Shown: positions 52,414-62,624, counted from the stretch's first letter. The stretch: 64,000 bases of DNA from Candidatus Pantoea soli (GCF_007833795.1 NZ_CP032702.1:1612001-1676000), one strand, 5' to 3'. Made by a program: numbers and translations. The notes: generated by a model from the sequence alone, not told the origin.

Positions 52414-53082
52414 TCAGAGGGCGGCGTCGTCTTCGGCCGGTGCTTCCTGCATCGCCAGCGGCCAGCCGCCCAGACGTTTCCAGCGATTCACCAGCTCACA
52501 AAACAGGATGGCTGTCTGCTCGGTGTCATACAGGGCAGAGTGCGCCTGCGTGCTGTCAAACGCCATTCCCGCCGCAATACAGGCTTTTGCCAGCACCGTT
52601 TGCCCCAGCACCAGACCGCTAAGCGCCGCGGTATCAAAAGTGGCGAACGGATGGAACGGATTCCGCTTCAGACCGGCACGCTCTGCCGCCGCCATCAGAA
52701 AGCTGTGATCGAAGGTGGCATTGTGCGCCACAATGATGGCGCGGTTACAGCCGCTCTCTTTGGTGCCTTTGCGCACCATCTTGAAGATGGCGTGCAGCGC
52801 TTCGTATTCACTCACCGCACCGCGCAGCGGGTTGGTGGGATCAATACCGGTAAAGGCCAGCGCATCCGGATTCAGAATCGCGCCTTCAAATGGCTCCACG
52901 TGAAAATGCAGGGTTTCATCACGCTGCAGCCAGCCCTCTTCATCCATTTTGAGCGTGATCGCGGCGATCTCCAGCAGGGCATCGGTTTTGGCGTTGAAAC
53001 CGGCGGTTTCCACGTCAATGACCACAGGGTAGAAACCACGGAAGCGTTGATGAAGGGCATTCAGGGCGTTCGATTCAGACAT
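52414..53082 (-). CDS. rnt: ribonuclease T
   Basis: A DEDD-family 3'-5' exoribonuclease that trims tRNA and other stable RNA ends and turns over the CCA end. 222 residues (E. coli 215, the extra ones in the C-terminal tail). Motif I is VIDVETAGF, motif [11 protein letters not shown], motif [11 protein letters not shown]. In E. coli lhr lies next to rnt; here grxD follows directly. Confidence 0.95.
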   Translation of the reverse strand: MSESNALNALHQRFRGFYPVVIDVETAGFNAKTDALLEIAAITLKMDEEGWLQRDETLHFHVEPFEGAILNPDALAFTGIDPTNPLRGAVSEYEALHAIFKMVRKGTKESGCNRAIIVAHNATFDHSFLMAAAERAGLKRNPFHPFATFDTAALSGLVLGQTVLAKACIAAGMAFDSTQAHSALYDTEQTAILFCELVNRWKRLGGWPLAMQEAPAEDDAAL

Positions 53083-53158
53083 CAGGATCTCATAGCAGGC
53101 AATAAGGCAGCGCGCATTATGGCAAAAATTGCCGGAGGGTGCAGCAGGAGAGGGAGAT

Positions 53159-53180
53159 CAGCCTGCAAATTAGCAGGCTG
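53159..53180 (-). terminator. possible terminator after gloA
   Basis: Inverted repeat CAGCCTGC / GCAGGCTG just past the gloA stop; no T-run follows, so it is a weak candidate. Confidence 0.45.
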
Positions 53181-53190
53181 AGAGGCGGCA

Positions 53191-53598
53191 TCAGTTGCCG
53201 AGGCCGTTACCGGCGTGCTTGTTTTCGATCAGCTCGATTTTGTAACCATCCGGATCTTCGACAAACGCAATCACCGTGGTACCGCCTTTCACCGGGCCGG
53301 CTTCGCGCGTTACGTTGCCGCCGGCGCTGCGGATGCGTTCGCAGGTTTCCGCCACGTTATCCACGCCAAGCGCGATATGTCCATACGCATTGCCGAGGTC
53401 ATATTTATCTACGCCCCAGTTGTAGGTCAGCTCAATCACCGCGCCTTCGCTCTCTTCGGTGTAGCCAACAAACGCCAGGGTGTATTTGTATTCGCTGTTT
53501 TCGCTCTGGCGCAGAACGCGCATGCCCAGTACGCGGGTGTAAAAATCAATTGAGCGCTGCAGATCGCCAACGCGTAACATGGTGTGAAGTAAACGCAT
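53191..53598 (-). CDS. gloA: lactoylglutathione lyase (glyoxalase I)
   Basis: Detoxifies methylglyoxal by isomerising its glutathione hemithioacetal. 135 residues; all four metal ligands are in the expected places: His5, Glu56, His74 and Glu122. The start at 53598 ([12 protein letters not shown]) has a GAGG ribosome site; the frame to 53673 is longer but non-homologous. E. coli gloA is read from the nemRA promoter; here a terminator at 53672 separates them, so it may have its own promoter. Confidence 0.96.
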   Translation of the reverse strand: MRLLHTMLRVGDLQRSIDFYTRVLGMRVLRQSENSEYKYTLAFVGYTEESEGAVIELTYNWGVDKYDLGNAYGHIALGVDNVAETCERIRSAGGNVTREAGPVKGGTTVIAFVEDPDGYKIELIENKHAGNGLGN

Positions 53599-53671
53599 AA
53601 CATCCTCTTTTTTGACAAGTCGTCTGGTGTGACAAAACGCTAAGTATAGCGAGTAAATGCCCGCTATAAGC

Positions 53672-53698
53672 AAAACCGCCGCACAGCAGGTGCGGCGG
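53672..53698 (-). terminator. terminator after nemA
   Basis: Minus-strand stem CCGCCGCA / TGCGGCGG followed by TTTTG, 9 bp past the nemA stop. It would limit read-through into gloA. Confidence 0.7.
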
Positions 53699-53706
53699 CA
53701 AAACGC

Positions 53707-54804
53707 TTACAGCGTCGGGTAATCAGTGTAACCTTCTGCACCGCCGCCATAGAAGCTTTCCGGGCGCTGCGGATTAAGCGGGGCGTCCTGTTGCAGGCGC
53801 GCCACCAGATCCGGGTTAGCAATGAAGTCGCGGCCAAACGCCACGGCATCGATCAGACCACGGGCAATCAGATCATCCGCTTTTTCGACGGTATACGCAC
53901 CGGCACCGATGATCACGCCCGGGAAGGCGGCACGCACTTTTTCACGGAAAGCATCGGTATACGGCTTACCGCCCGCCCAGTCTGGCTCGGAAAGGTGCAG
54001 ATACGCGAGCCCGCGCTTGCCCAACTCCGTGATGTACCACAGCGCTGCTTCTTCTTCATCCGGGCCGTTGTCGAGGTTCTGGAACGAACCAATTGGCGAG
54101 ATACGGATCCCGACGCGGTCGGCTGACCAGTTGGCAATCGCGGCATCCACCACTTCCAGGGCAAAGCGACCGCGTTTTTCGATAGAGCCGCCGTACTCAT
54201 CGGTGCGCTGGTTCGAACCGGGCGCAAGGAACTGATGCATCAGATAGCCGTGCGCGGAGTGCAACTCCAGCAGGTCGAAATCCGCTTCGCGCGCGTTGGC
54301 CGCGGCCTGACCAAAGTCTTTCACGATTTGCTGAATTTCAGCCACGCTCAGCTCGCGCGGCGTGGAGGTATCTTCACGATAGACGCTGCCATCCGGCGCG
54401 CGCAGTGAGGTGCGGGTGCCTGCCGGGATCGCGGACGGGGCCACCGGCGCTTTGCCTTCCGGCTGCACGCTGTGATGCGAAATACGCCCGGTGTGCCACA
54501 GCTGAACCGCGCTGTGGCCCTGCGCAGCATGAATGCCTTCATTGATCACTTTCCACGCGGCGATTTGTTCCTGCGTATGCAGCCCCGGCGCACCGGCATA
54601 GCCTTTCGCCTGGAAAGAGATCTGCGTCGCTTCAGTGATGATCAGCCCGGCGCTGGCGCGCTGCTGATAATACTCTGCCATCAGGGGCGTGGGAACATCA
54701 CCCGGTTCAATACTGCGCAGACGCGTCAGCGGGGCCATGAATACGCGGTTAGGTACGGTAATCGCGCCCACTTTCAGCGGGGTGAACAGCTGTTTACTCG
54801 CCAT
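53707..54804 (-). CDS. nemA: N-ethylmaleimide reductase (Old Yellow Enzyme)
   Basis: A cytoplasmic FMN flavoprotein of 365 residues reducing activated alkenes, nitro compounds and chromate-type electrophiles with NADPH. It is a TIM barrel with the OYE signature [21 protein letters not shown] and RTDEYGGS. It follows nemR in the same direction; a NemR-type operator lies in the 48-bp gap. Confidence 0.95.
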   Translation of the reverse strand: MASKQLFTPLKVGAITVPNRVFMAPLTRLRSIEPGDVPTPLMAEYYQQRASAGLIITEATQISFQAKGYAGAPGLHTQEQIAAWKVINEGIHAAQGHSAVQLWHTGRISHHSVQPEGKAPVAPSAIPAGTRTSLRAPDGSVYREDTSTPRELSVAEIQQIVKDFGQAAANAREADFDLLELHSAHGYLMHQFLAPGSNQRTDEYGGSIEKRGRFALEVVDAAIANWSADRVGIRISPIGSFQNLDNGPDEEEAALWYITELGKRGLAYLHLSEPDWAGGKPYTDAFREKVRAAFPGVIIGAGAYTVEKADDLIARGLIDAVAFGRDFIANPDLVARLQQDAPLNPQRPESFYGGGAEGYTDYPTL

Positions 54805-54818
54805 ACTAGCTCCTGTAA

Positions 54819-54833
54819 TAGACCGGTCGTCTA
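54819..54833. promoter_or_regulatory. NemR-type operator before nemA
   Basis: TAGACCGGTCGTCTA: perfect TAGAC/GTCTA arms with a 5-bp centre. It lies 15 bp before the nemA start. Confidence 0.65.
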
Positions 54834-54852
54834 GAAACTGCGGTTTTTAAAA

Positions 54853-55449
54853 TCAGTGGCCGTTCAGCCACTGTTCGATCGTGCCGAGTGCCAGGCTGAT
54901 GGGCCCGGCTTCACGGGAAATTTTGCTCTGCAGGCTGGCACCCAGCCATAACAGATAGCAGCGCTGTGCCAGCTGCTGCGGCGTCTGCCCGAACGGCAGC
55001 GGCTGTTCGTCCGCCAGCTCACTCAGACAGCGGGCATAGGCAGCGATAATCGCCGTTGCGCCGCGCTGCAGGGCGTCACGCATCGGTTCTGAGAGATCGC
55101 AGACTTCCGCCGAGAGCTTAACGCCAAGGCAACCCACAATGTGGCCCTGCTCAACAAACAGCGTTTCCGCATAGCGAAAGTGCTGTAACAGGCGTTCGCG
55201 CGCAGAAAGGTGCGGTAGCGTCAGCTGTTGCTCAATCTGCTGCAGGTAATTGACGAAGTAGCGCTCAAGAAGCGCCACGCCAAAAGCCTCTTTGGAGCGG
55301 AAATAGTGGTAAAACGAGCCTTTCGGCACGTCGGCCCGCGCCAGCATCTCGCTCAGGCCCATGCCGGTAAAACCGCGCTGCAGACAAACCTGCTCGCCGA
55401 CGGCCAGCAGGTGTTCACGGGTTTCGTTACGCTGCACACTTTTATTCAT
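54853..55449 (-). CDS. nemR: redox-sensing TetR repressor NemR
   Basis: A TetR-family repressor of 198 residues that senses hypochlorite, quinones and methylglyoxal through cysteines. The HTH is GMGLSEMLARADVPKGSFYHYF; Cys107 (HIVGCLGVKLSAEVC) is equivalent to the key Cys106 of E. coli NemR, and Cys22 is also kept. A palindromic operator lies 15 bp upstream, indicating autorepression. Confidence 0.93.
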   Translation of the reverse strand: MNKSVQRNETREHLLAVGEQVCLQRGFTGMGLSEMLARADVPKGSFYHYFRSKEAFGVALLERYFVNYLQQIEQQLTLPHLSARERLLQHFRYAETLFVEQGHIVGCLGVKLSAEVCDLSEPMRDALQRGATAIIAAYARCLSELADEQPLPFGQTPQQLAQRCYLLWLGASLQSKISREAGPISLALGTIEQWLNGH

Positions 55450-55463
55450 GGCCGGAAGCGTAG

Positions 55464-55479
55464 TAGACCAGTCAGTCTA
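55464..55479. promoter_or_regulatory. NemR operator upstream of nemR
   Basis: TAGACCAGTCAGTCTA has the TAGAC-N6-GTCTA form of the E. coli NemR box TAGACC-N4-GGTCTA, one base off in an inner position. Confidence 0.75.
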
Positions 55480-55488
55480 ATGCAATGC

Positions 55489-57126
55489 TCAGGCGCGGTT
55501 CTGGCACGATTTGATCATGTCCAGCTGCGGCTGATACTCCTGCGTCTGCACGTTAAACATGCCCAGCAGGGTATGGAACAGATTGTCCTGCGACACCACA
55601 TCACTGGCGGCATGCTGGCGTAAACAGGCTTCATCCAGGTGATACGCTGCAGCATAACCCGGCGACATCCACATCAGCAGCGGAATATGCGTCTGCTGTG
55701 AGGGCGCGAACAGGTAGGGCGCGCCGTGCAGATACATGCCGTGCTCGCCCAGCGATTCGCCGTGGTCGGAGAGATACACCAGCGCCACATTGAAGCGGTC
55801 GCTCAGGCCTTTCAGCTTATCGATGGTGCGGCTTACCATATCATCGGTATACAGCAGCGTATTGTCATAGGTGTTGACCAGCGCCTGATGATCGCAATCC
55901 TGAATCTGGTTGCTGTCGCAGGTCGGCGTGAAACGGCGGAACGCGGCCGGGTAGCGCTGATAATAGGCGGGCCCATGGCTGCCCATCTGATGCAGCACAA
56001 TGATGCCGTCATTATGCAGGCTGTCCACGTAGTTATCCAGGCGATGCAGCAGCACATCATCCAGACAGAAGCCGTCGTGACAGTACTGCGGCAGCGTCCA
56101 GCGGGTCATATCCGTATGCGGCACGCGGTCACAGGCGCCTTTGCAGCCGCCGTCATTTTCCCGCCATAACACGCTGACGCCGGCATGCGCCAGCACGTCA
56201 AGCAGCCCTTCCTGATGGTGTGCCAGATTGGCGTCGTAGTGTTCACGCGGCATGCGGGAGAACATGCAGGGCACGGAGATGGCGGTTTCGGTGCCGCAGG
56301 AGCTGGCGTTCGGATAATAAATAACCTGCTGTTTTTGCAGCTGCGGGTTGGTGTCACGGCCATAGCCGCCGAGCGAGTAATCTTCCGCGCGGCCGGTTTC
56401 GCCGACCACCAGCACCACCAGCGTCTTTTTGCCTGCTGCGCTAATCAGCGGGCCTTTTTTCGCATCCTGCCCGATGCGCACCAGCGCCTGACTGCCCTGC
56501 AGATAGCGCTGATCCACGTAATGGGCGGTGCCGCTCACAATGTTTGCCGGGGTGATCATTTTAATCAGCCCTTTATGGTTACGGATCAGTGAGGCGTAAT
56601 CTTTATAAAACAGCACGGCCATCAGCAGAATCACCAGCACCGCGCCCAGCGCGCCCGCCAGCCGCTGCAGCACGCTCCACCACCAGCGCTGGCCGGTTTT
56701 GATGCGCACGCTGCACAGGACGGCAACCGGTAAAAAACCCATCAGCAGCATCCAGATGAGGTAATTACGGCTGAAGAGCGCGCCGGTCTCCTGCGCATTG
56801 GATTCAAACACGTTTTCGATCATGTTGGTGTCGATAACGGTACCAAAGCTGTGCATGAAATAGCTGGCGGCCGCGCTGACCAGCACCAGCACCGCCAGCA
56901 GGGGCTTGCGGACATAGGGCCAGCTGAGCAGGGAAAAAATCAGGTAAAAGGCCGCGATCAGCACCACCGGCATGCTGGCGGCAAATAAATAATCATGCAG
57001 TCGGGTAAAGGCAATGTTTTCCCAGGCGCGCAGTAAAAACAGGGCATTCAGAACGAGGGCGAAAAACAGCGCTGCGGCAAAATCGAAGCTGCTGGCGTGA
57101 CACTGTAACCTTGACGAAAATTTCAT
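55489..57126 (-). CDS. eptA: lipid A phosphoethanolamine transferase EptA
   Basis: An inner-membrane enzyme of 545 residues that adds phosphoethanolamine to lipid A phosphates, lowering surface charge and sensitivity to cationic peptides. Five N-terminal helices (residues 15-175) are followed by a periplasmic sulfatase-fold domain with Glu243 (VGETGRAED), nucleophile Thr279 (SSCGTETAI) and SDHGESLGEHG. Six or more cysteines can form the family's disulfides. In E. coli eptA is followed by basRS; no two-component genes are here. It is related to MCR enzymes, but it is the chromosomal EptA type. Confidence 0.88.
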   Translation of the reverse strand: MKFSSRLQCHASSFDFAAALFFALVLNALFLLRAWENIAFTRLHDYLFAASMPVVLIAAFYLIFSLLSWPYVRKPLLAVLVLVSAAASYFMHSFGTVIDTNMIENVFESNAQETGALFSRNYLIWMLLMGFLPVAVLCSVRIKTGQRWWWSVLQRLAGALGAVLVILLMAVLFYKDYASLIRNHKGLIKMITPANIVSGTAHYVDQRYLQGSQALVRIGQDAKKGPLISAAGKKTLVVLVVGETGRAEDYSLGGYGRDTNPQLQKQQVIYYPNASSCGTETAISVPCMFSRMPREHYDANLAHHQEGLLDVLAHAGVSVLWRENDGGCKGACDRVPHTDMTRWTLPQYCHDGFCLDDVLLHRLDNYVDSLHNDGIIVLHQMGSHGPAYYQRYPAAFRRFTPTCDSNQIQDCDHQALVNTYDNTLLYTDDMVSRTIDKLKGLSDRFNVALVYLSDHGESLGEHGMYLHGAPYLFAPSQQTHIPLLMWMSPGYAAAYHLDEACLRQHAASDVVSQDNLFHTLLGMFNVQTQEYQPQLDMIKSCQNRA

Positions 57127-57353
57127 GGGGACTCATCGGGCAGACGGAATGTGACAATCGTATGAATTTAAGATGAGGAAAACCTTAATCCTGTCGCAAC
57201 TTTACCATTACCACAGCATAAAACGGCACTCTTTGGTAAACAGGCGCAACCTGTTGCCCGCTGCCGCAGGGTATCTGCTGCCTCCTGCTTACGCCTTGCA
57301 CAATATCGCTAACCTGCTATAACCAGGCTTGAGGTGATTAATCCGGAGTCAAT

Positions 57354-57593
57354 GTGGCCGAACAACTTGAGTTTTTTCCCGTTCCCAGCCCGTGCCGTGG
57401 TATCTGCCAGAGCGATGCGCGCGGCTACTGCCGGGGCTGTTTGCGCAGCCGCGACGAGCGTTTCAACTGGATGAAATTCAGTGACGCGCAGAAGCGGGAA
57501 GTGCTGCGTCTGTGCCGCCAGCGCTATCTGCGTCTGCAGCGCCAGCAGAAAACGGAAGAACCTGACGATCCGCAACAACCCGAGCTGTTTTAA
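57354..57593 (+). CDS. ydhL: DUF1289 protein YdhL
   Basis: A 79-residue protein with the DUF1289 cysteine set Cys14, Cys18, Cys26 and Cys29 (PSPCRGICQSDARGYCRGC), probably a small metal or Fe-S site. The start is GTG at 57354 with a GGAG ribosome site; the ATG two bases earlier is out of frame. Position before ydhF matches E. coli. Function unknown. Confidence 0.9.
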   Translation: MAEQLEFFPVPSPCRGICQSDARGYCRGCLRSRDERFNWMKFSDAQKREVLRLCRQRYLRLQRQQKTEEPDDPQQPELF

Positions 57594-57664
57594 CGCCCGC
57601 GCCCGATGCTTTTGGTTATACTGCCGCTTTCGCTATCCGCTCACGCGTTCAGGGGAGTTTAACC

Positions 57665-58561
57665 ATGTTACAGCCACAAACTATTGCGCCACAGGGCCCG
57701 GCCTTTTCACCACTGATTGCCGGCTACTGGCGATTAATGGAGTGGAACATGACGCCGCAGCAGCGGCTGCAGTTTATTGAGCATCATCTGTCGCTGGGTA
57801 TCACCACCGTTGACCATGCCGATATTTACGGTGACTACCAGTGTGAAGCCGCCTTTGGTGAAGCGCTGCGCCTTGCGCCGCATCTGCGGCAGCAGCTGCA
57901 GATCGTGACGAAATGCGGTATCGCGACGCGTGCTAAGCCGGCACACCGCATCGGCCACTACATCACCGAAGCCCGCCATATTCTGCACAGTGCCGAAAAC
58001 TCGCTGCGCCATCTGGCCACGGATTATCTCGATCTGCTGTTAATCCACCGCCCCGATCCATTAATGGATGCCGATGAGGTGGCAGAAGCCTTTATACAGC
58101 TGCATCAAAGCGGCAAAGTGCGCTATTTCGGCGTCTCCAACTTTACCGCTTCACAGTTCACCCTGCTGCAGTCGCGCCTGCCGTTTAGCCTGGTGACCAA
58201 TCAGCTGGAGATCTCCCCGCTGGAGCAGTCGGCGCTGCTGGATGGCACGCTCGACCAGTGCCAGCAGACGCGGATGCGGCCGATGGCCTGGTCATGCCTG
58301 GGCGGTGGCCGGCTGTTTAACGATCCGCACTACCAGCCGCTGCGCGATGAGCTGGCGCAGATCAGCGAGGAAATCGGTGCCGATAATATTGAGCAGGTGG
58401 TGTACGCCTGGGTGCTCAGGCTGCCAAGCCGGCCGCTGCCGATTATCGGCTCCGGAAAAACGGCGCGCATCAGCGAGGCGGTAAAAGCCTGCGACCTGAC
58501 GCTGGATCGCCAGCAGTGGTTCCGCATCCGCAAAGCGGCGCTGGGCTATGACGTCCCCTGA
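57665..58561 (+). CDS. ydhF: aldo-keto reductase YdhF
   Basis: A cytoplasmic NADPH-dependent oxidoreductase of 298 residues with the AKR tetrad Asp50, Tyr55, Lys83 and His128 (TTVDHADIYGDY, VTKCGI, LLIHRPDP). The C-terminal cofactor motif PIIGSGKTARI is present. Substrate unknown. It lies between ydhL and sodC as in E. coli. Confidence 0.93.
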   Translation: MLQPQTIAPQGPAFSPLIAGYWRLMEWNMTPQQRLQFIEHHLSLGITTVDHADIYGDYQCEAAFGEALRLAPHLRQQLQIVTKCGIATRAKPAHRIGHYITEARHILHSAENSLRHLATDYLDLLLIHRPDPLMDADEVAEAFIQLHQSGKVRYFGVSNFTASQFTLLQSRLPFSLVTNQLEISPLEQSALLDGTLDQCQQTRMRPMAWSCLGGGRLFNDPHYQPLRDELAQISEEIGADNIEQVVYAWVLRLPSRPLPIIGSGKTARISEAVKACDLTLDRQQWFRIRKAALGYDVP

Positions 58562-58642
58562 AGCGTAAAGCTTCGTCAACCTGCGGCAGGGCGGACCATT
58601 CCGGTCCAGGCTTAGAGGGAACCTGAACCGTAAGGAGACGTT

Positions 58643-59161
58643 ATGAAAAAGACCGTTATTGCTGTTCTGGCACTCGCCTGCGCCACCGGTGCGCAGGCGG
58701 CCTCAGAGAAGGTAACGCTGCACCAGGTCACAGCACAGGGGAGCGGTGAGGCTGTCGGGAGCGTTACCGTGACCGAAACGCCCTACGGCCTGCAGTTTAC
58801 CCCGGCGCTGACCGGCCTGAAGCCGGGTATTCACGGTTTTCACGTGCACGCCAAAGGCAGCTGCGAACCTGGCGAGTCCGCCGGCAAAACCGTGGCAGCG
58901 GGCGCGGCGGGTGGACACCTCGATCCCCGGAACAGCGGTAAACATCTGGGCCCCTGGGGTGATGGCCACACCGGCGACCTGCCGGCGCTGTATGTGACGC
59001 AGGACGGCAAAGCGGACTATCCGGTGGTGGCACCGCGCCTGATATCGCTGAGTGAAATAAAAGGCAAAGCGCTGATGGTGCATGCCGGCGGTGATAACCA
59101 TGCCGACCATCCGCAGCCGCTGGGCGGCGGCGGGGCGAGGCTGGCCTGCGGCGTCATCTGA
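58643..59161 (+). CDS. sodC: periplasmic Cu-Zn superoxide dismutase
   Basis: Removes superoxide in the periplasm. 172 residues; signal peptide ends near Ala19-Ala20. Metal ligands are His67, His69, His92, His101 and His147 (HGFHVHAKG, GGHLDP, MVHAGGDNH), with the disulfide pair Cys74-Cys169. Short Gly-rich C-terminus as in E. coli SodC. A terminator follows. Confidence 0.95.
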   Translation: MKKTVIAVLALACATGAQAASEKVTLHQVTAQGSGEAVGSVTVTETPYGLQFTPALTGLKPGIHGFHVHAKGSCEPGESAGKTVAAGAAGGHLDPRNSGKHLGPWGDGHTGDLPALYVTQDGKADYPVVAPRLISLSEIKGKALMVHAGGDNHADHPQPLGGGGARLACGVI

Positions 59162-59168
59162 GCGCGAC

Positions 59169-59191
59169 ACGGCAGCCTGGCTGCCGTTTTT
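59169..59191 (+). terminator. terminator after sodC
   Basis: Stem ACGGCAGC / GCTGCCGT followed by TTTTTA, 8 bp past the sodC stop. Confidence 0.85.
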
Positions 59192-59283
59192 AGTGCGGAA
59201 AAATTCTGACCCACTTTCCGACTACTCAGGGGCAGTTTTCCATCCTATGATGTGCGGCGAGGAAGATAACCCTGGGAGCCGTC

Positions 59284-59751
59284 ATGAAGACACGAGGAAT
59301 GTTGCTGTTATGCCTGTTACTGGCCGGGTGCGACCAGCCCAATGACAATCAGTTACGGCTTGATGCCAGCCGGCAGCTCCAGCGGACCATTGATACCAGC
59401 GCGCTGCGCGCCAGCTGTGAGAGCATCGCCCGCGGTCGTGAATGGCTGACGCAGCGCACGCTGCATCAGTTACAGCAGCAGGGCTGTCAGAATGTTCTGC
59501 GCAGCGCCACCGAGACCAATTTTACCCATACCGAAACCTACCACCACAACATCACTGTGGTGTGCGGCGGTATTCAGGGAAAAAGCTTTACCAGCACCCT
59601 GCTGACGCGCCGCTTTATCTACTCGTCTGATGAAAAAGCGCTGGTGATTGAACCGATGACCGATCAGGACAAAACCCGTTTTGAAGGGCAAAAAAGCCTG
59701 CAGCAACTGCAGGATGAGTTCAATCACCAGTATGCACAATATTGTCAGTGA
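59284..59751 (+). CDS. unrecognised lipoprotein
   Basis: A 155-residue protein with a clear lipoprotein signal: KTRGMLLLCLLLAGC, lipid on Cys16, then DQPNDNQ. Asp at +2 of the mature protein would favour inner-membrane retention under the Lol rule. The mature part has three further cysteines plus a C-terminal one (YCQ), and a charged helical tail. It lies between sodC and the convergent ydhK, with its stop 1 bp from the ydhK stop, a place with no gene in E. coli K-12. No family recognised. Confidence 0.72.
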   Translation: MKTRGMLLLCLLLAGCDQPNDNQLRLDASRQLQRTIDTSALRASCESIARGREWLTQRTLHQLQQQGCQNVLRSATETNFTHTETYHHNITVVCGGIQGKSFTSTLLTRRFIYSSDEKALVIEPMTDQDKTRFEGQKSLQQLQDEFNHQYAQYCQ

Positions 59752-61755
59752 TCAGGCCGGTAGTGCCTGCTGCAGCTGCGCCAGCGAACAGCGCAGCCGC
59801 CACAGGATGCCTGCCAGCGTGTTGACCTCCGGCGCCGGCGACGGCTGCAGTTGCGCAATCATTGTTTCCAGCTCATCCAGCGCCGTCTGCAGCTCACTGT
59901 GCCGCACGCCGCGCAGGCTCATGATTTTTTGCAGGCTCTGCAGGCTGCGATCGCGCATTTGCGCCAGCGCGGACGCCTGCGGCTGCCAGTCGCGCAACTG
60001 CCAGACAATGTGCGAACAGTTAAGCAGCACCACGCCCCAGCGCAGCAGCCAGACCCGCGCCTGCTCATCGCGGCTGTGACTTAACTGACTGACAGCGTGA
60101 TAAATCTGCGATTCAAAGCGGCTTTCACTCAGACGCGGCTGTGAACGCAGCTGGTCCAGAAACGCATAACGCAGGGCGCGAATATGCCGGCGGCTGCGGC
60201 GCGCATCGGAACTCGGTTTCAGCACCTGAAAAGCCAGCCACGCCAGCAGCACGCCGCACACTTTTGCCAGGTTATCGTTGAGAAAGCTGGCGAAATCCCA
60301 GTCGGGTGGATTAGTAACAGCGATAAACGAGCCCATGAATACCACAAACTGACCCCACAGTGCGGCGCGCTGTTTCTGCTGCAGCTTAAACAGCTGCAGC
60401 GTCAGCAGCAGCGGAAACAGCAGCAGCAAAAACTGCCACAGTGCGCTGATCTGCACCATCAGGCCATACTGCAGCACAAAGCTGAACAGCGACAGCCACA
60501 GCAGCGTTTTCAGTAACAGCGAGACGCTGCTGCCGGGAGAGGGCGCGGAGGAGTAAAGCACACAGGCAATCGCCGTCAGCGTCAGCGCGGCGGCACCGGC
60601 GTCCCACTGGGTGCCAATCCAGAAGGCGCAGCCCAGCATAATCACGCAGAAGGTGCGCAGGGCGCTCCAGCCAGCTTCGGCGCTGTCGCTGGTCCGCGCC
60701 AGCGCCGGCACAGCGGGCGGCTGAAAGCGGGTATCGGCGTCGGCGCGTTCAATCAGGCGGATCCAGCGGGCCACGTTCAGCCACACCCAGCAGAAATAGC
60801 GCAGTCGCTGCACAAAGGCGCGCTGGCGAAAATCACCGTCGGCGGCAGGGGTAATATCGCGCAGGATCTGCGCCAGACGGTATTTGTCGCACTGCGGCTG
60901 ATTCAGCTCTGCCAGCAGCTGCTGCATAGCCTGAAACAGCGCAGGCGGCGCATCGGGCCAGTTAAGCAGCATCCGGCGCAGGCTGGAGAGCACACTGGTC
61001 AGGCGCAGCTGCTGATGCAGCACATAGTTCAGCACATTGTTTTGCCGCCGGAAGCGGTAGTGGCTCCAGAAGGCCTGAATTCGCAGCAGATTTGCGGTGA
61101 GAATCTGGCTGATCACCGATTCATGGGCACTGCGGATGTTATCGGCGTTCTCCGGCTGCAGCAGCAGCGCCGCATGCTCCAGCAGGCGCATGTGCATCTG
61201 GCGCAGGGAGCGCATCAGCGTGCTGCCATCGGAGGTGCTCGGCAGCACCATCATCATCAGCCCGGCGCATAAAATGCCGGCAATCACTTCACACACCCGC
61301 GCCTGAGTAATGGTCCATAGCGCGGTCACGTCGGTGATGTTCACGCTGCTGAATGCAATAATGGCGGCGGTATAACCGGCCAGCGAAAAGGCATACGCCA
61401 CATTGTTCTGATAGTGGTTTGCCACCCAGGTACAGAGCGCCAGCCAGCCCGCCATAAAAAAGGCGAACAGCCAGGGTTCATTCAGCGTATGTCCGGTAAT
61501 CAGCAGCGCGGCGCTGGCACCCAGCAGGCTGCCGGCAATACGCCCCAGGCTTTTGCCGATCGCGCCGCCCACGGTCGGAAAACTTACCACCGCCGCGGAT
61601 GTCATTGCCCAGTAGGGTTGATCAAGCTGCAGCACATAGGCCAGGGTCAGGGCCAGGCACATGGCAACGGCATTGCGCAGGGCGTAACGCCATTCACCGC
61701 CGGTTGCTTTGATCCACGGCAGGTTATGCCAGGCCAGCCACTGCAGATTCATCAT
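59752..61755 (-). CDS. ydhK: FUSC-family efflux permease YdhK
   Basis: An inner-membrane protein of 667 residues of the aromatic acid/FUSC exporter family (AaeB-like). Two clusters of membrane helices (about 25-165 and 365-500) are each followed by a long soluble helical part. It works with membrane-fusion partner YdhJ, 5 bp upstream in the same operon. The exported substrate is unknown. The ydhIJK set is divergent from slyA. Confidence 0.92.
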   Translation of the reverse strand: MMNLQWLAWHNLPWIKATGGEWRYALRNAVAMCLALTLAYVLQLDQPYWAMTSAAVVSFPTVGGAIGKSLGRIAGSLLGASAALLITGHTLNEPWLFAFFMAGWLALCTWVANHYQNNVAYAFSLAGYTAAIIAFSSVNITDVTALWTITQARVCEVIAGILCAGLMMMVLPSTSDGSTLMRSLRQMHMRLLEHAALLLQPENADNIRSAHESVISQILTANLLRIQAFWSHYRFRRQNNVLNYVLHQQLRLTSVLSSLRRMLLNWPDAPPALFQAMQQLLAELNQPQCDKYRLAQILRDITPAADGDFRQRAFVQRLRYFCWVWLNVARWIRLIERADADTRFQPPAVPALARTSDSAEAGWSALRTFCVIMLGCAFWIGTQWDAGAAALTLTAIACVLYSSAPSPGSSVSLLLKTLLWLSLFSFVLQYGLMVQISALWQFLLLLFPLLLTLQLFKLQQKQRAALWGQFVVFMGSFIAVTNPPDWDFASFLNDNLAKVCGVLLAWLAFQVLKPSSDARRSRRHIRALRYAFLDQLRSQPRLSESRFESQIYHAVSQLSHSRDEQARVWLLRWGVVLLNCSHIVWQLRDWQPQASALAQMRDRSLQSLQKIMSLRGVRHSELQTALDELETMIAQLQPSPAPEVNTLAGILWRLRCSLAQLQQALPA

Positions 61756-61760
61756 TGACC

Positions 61761-62618
61761 TCAGTGCGCCACAGAAATCGTGCAGGTTGTGCCGGCGATC
61801 AGCGGCACATCATCCGGCACGTGATTCAGCCGAATGCGCACCGGCACGCGCTGCGCCAGCCGCACCCAGGGCACGTTGGGTTTGATATCCGGCACCAGCG
61901 CGCTGTCGCTGGCTACGCTTTGATCGTAAATGGCGCGGCCGATGCTTTCCACCGTGCCCTGTAAGCGCGTGCCGTTGCTGTAAAGCACCACCCCGGCGGC
62001 GGCGCCAGGCTGAATGTGCCGCAGTTTGGTCTCTTCAAAGTAGCCCATTACGTAATAGGAGTGGCTGTCGACCAGCGCAAACAGCGGTGAACCGGCGGTG
62101 GCGTAATTGCCCGGACGCAGCGTCAGGTTACTGATCCAGCCGTCGGTGGGGGCGATCAGTGTGGTCTGCTGCAGGTTCCAGCGCGCCTGATCCAGCATCG
62201 CCTGCGCGGCTTTGGCGGTTGCAGCAGCGGCGCTGGCGCTGAGGCGCGCGGCGTCGAGATCTTCAGCCGAAATCACATTGCGCGGCAGGCTGGCACGGCG
62301 TGCCGCTTCATGCTGGGTTTTGGCAAGATCGGACTGCGCCTTTGCCAGCTGGGCTTCCGCATTATCCTGCGCGATTTGCCACGGCACCGGGTCGAGCTTT
62401 AACAGCACCTCGCCTTTGTGCACAAACTGGTTATCCCGTACGGCCACGCTGATGATGCGGCCGGAGATATCCGGCGTGATATCGACCAGCTCAGCACGCA
62501 CTTTTCCGTCGCGCGTCCAGGGCGACTGCATGTAGTAATTCCACATCCACCAGCCCGCCAGCAGCGCAGCGGCAAATACCACCAGCGTCGAAAAATATTT
62601 TACCGGGTTAAATTTCAT
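61761..62618 (-). CDS. ydhJ: HlyD/EmrA-type membrane fusion protein YdhJ
   Basis: A 285-residue periplasmic adaptor with one N-terminal membrane anchor (residues 10-30). The biotinyl-lipoyl half motifs ([22 protein letters not shown] and [24 protein letters not shown]) flank a coiled coil (about 75-155). It connects the YdhK permease to an outer-membrane channel. It is the middle gene of ydhIJK, with gaps of 5 and 6 bp. Confidence 0.93.
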   Translation of the reverse strand: MKFNPVKYFSTLVVFAAALLAGWWMWNYYMQSPWTRDGKVRAELVDITPDISGRIISVAVRDNQFVHKGEVLLKLDPVPWQIAQDNAEAQLAKAQSDLAKTQHEAARRASLPRNVISAEDLDAARLSASAAAATAKAAQAMLDQARWNLQQTTLIAPTDGWISNLTLRPGNYATAGSPLFALVDSHSYYVMGYFEETKLRHIQPGAAAGVVLYSNGTRLQGTVESIGRAIYDQSVASDSALVPDIKPNVPWVRLAQRVPVRIRLNHVPDDVPLIAGTTCTISVAH

Positions 62619-62624
62619 GGTGCG

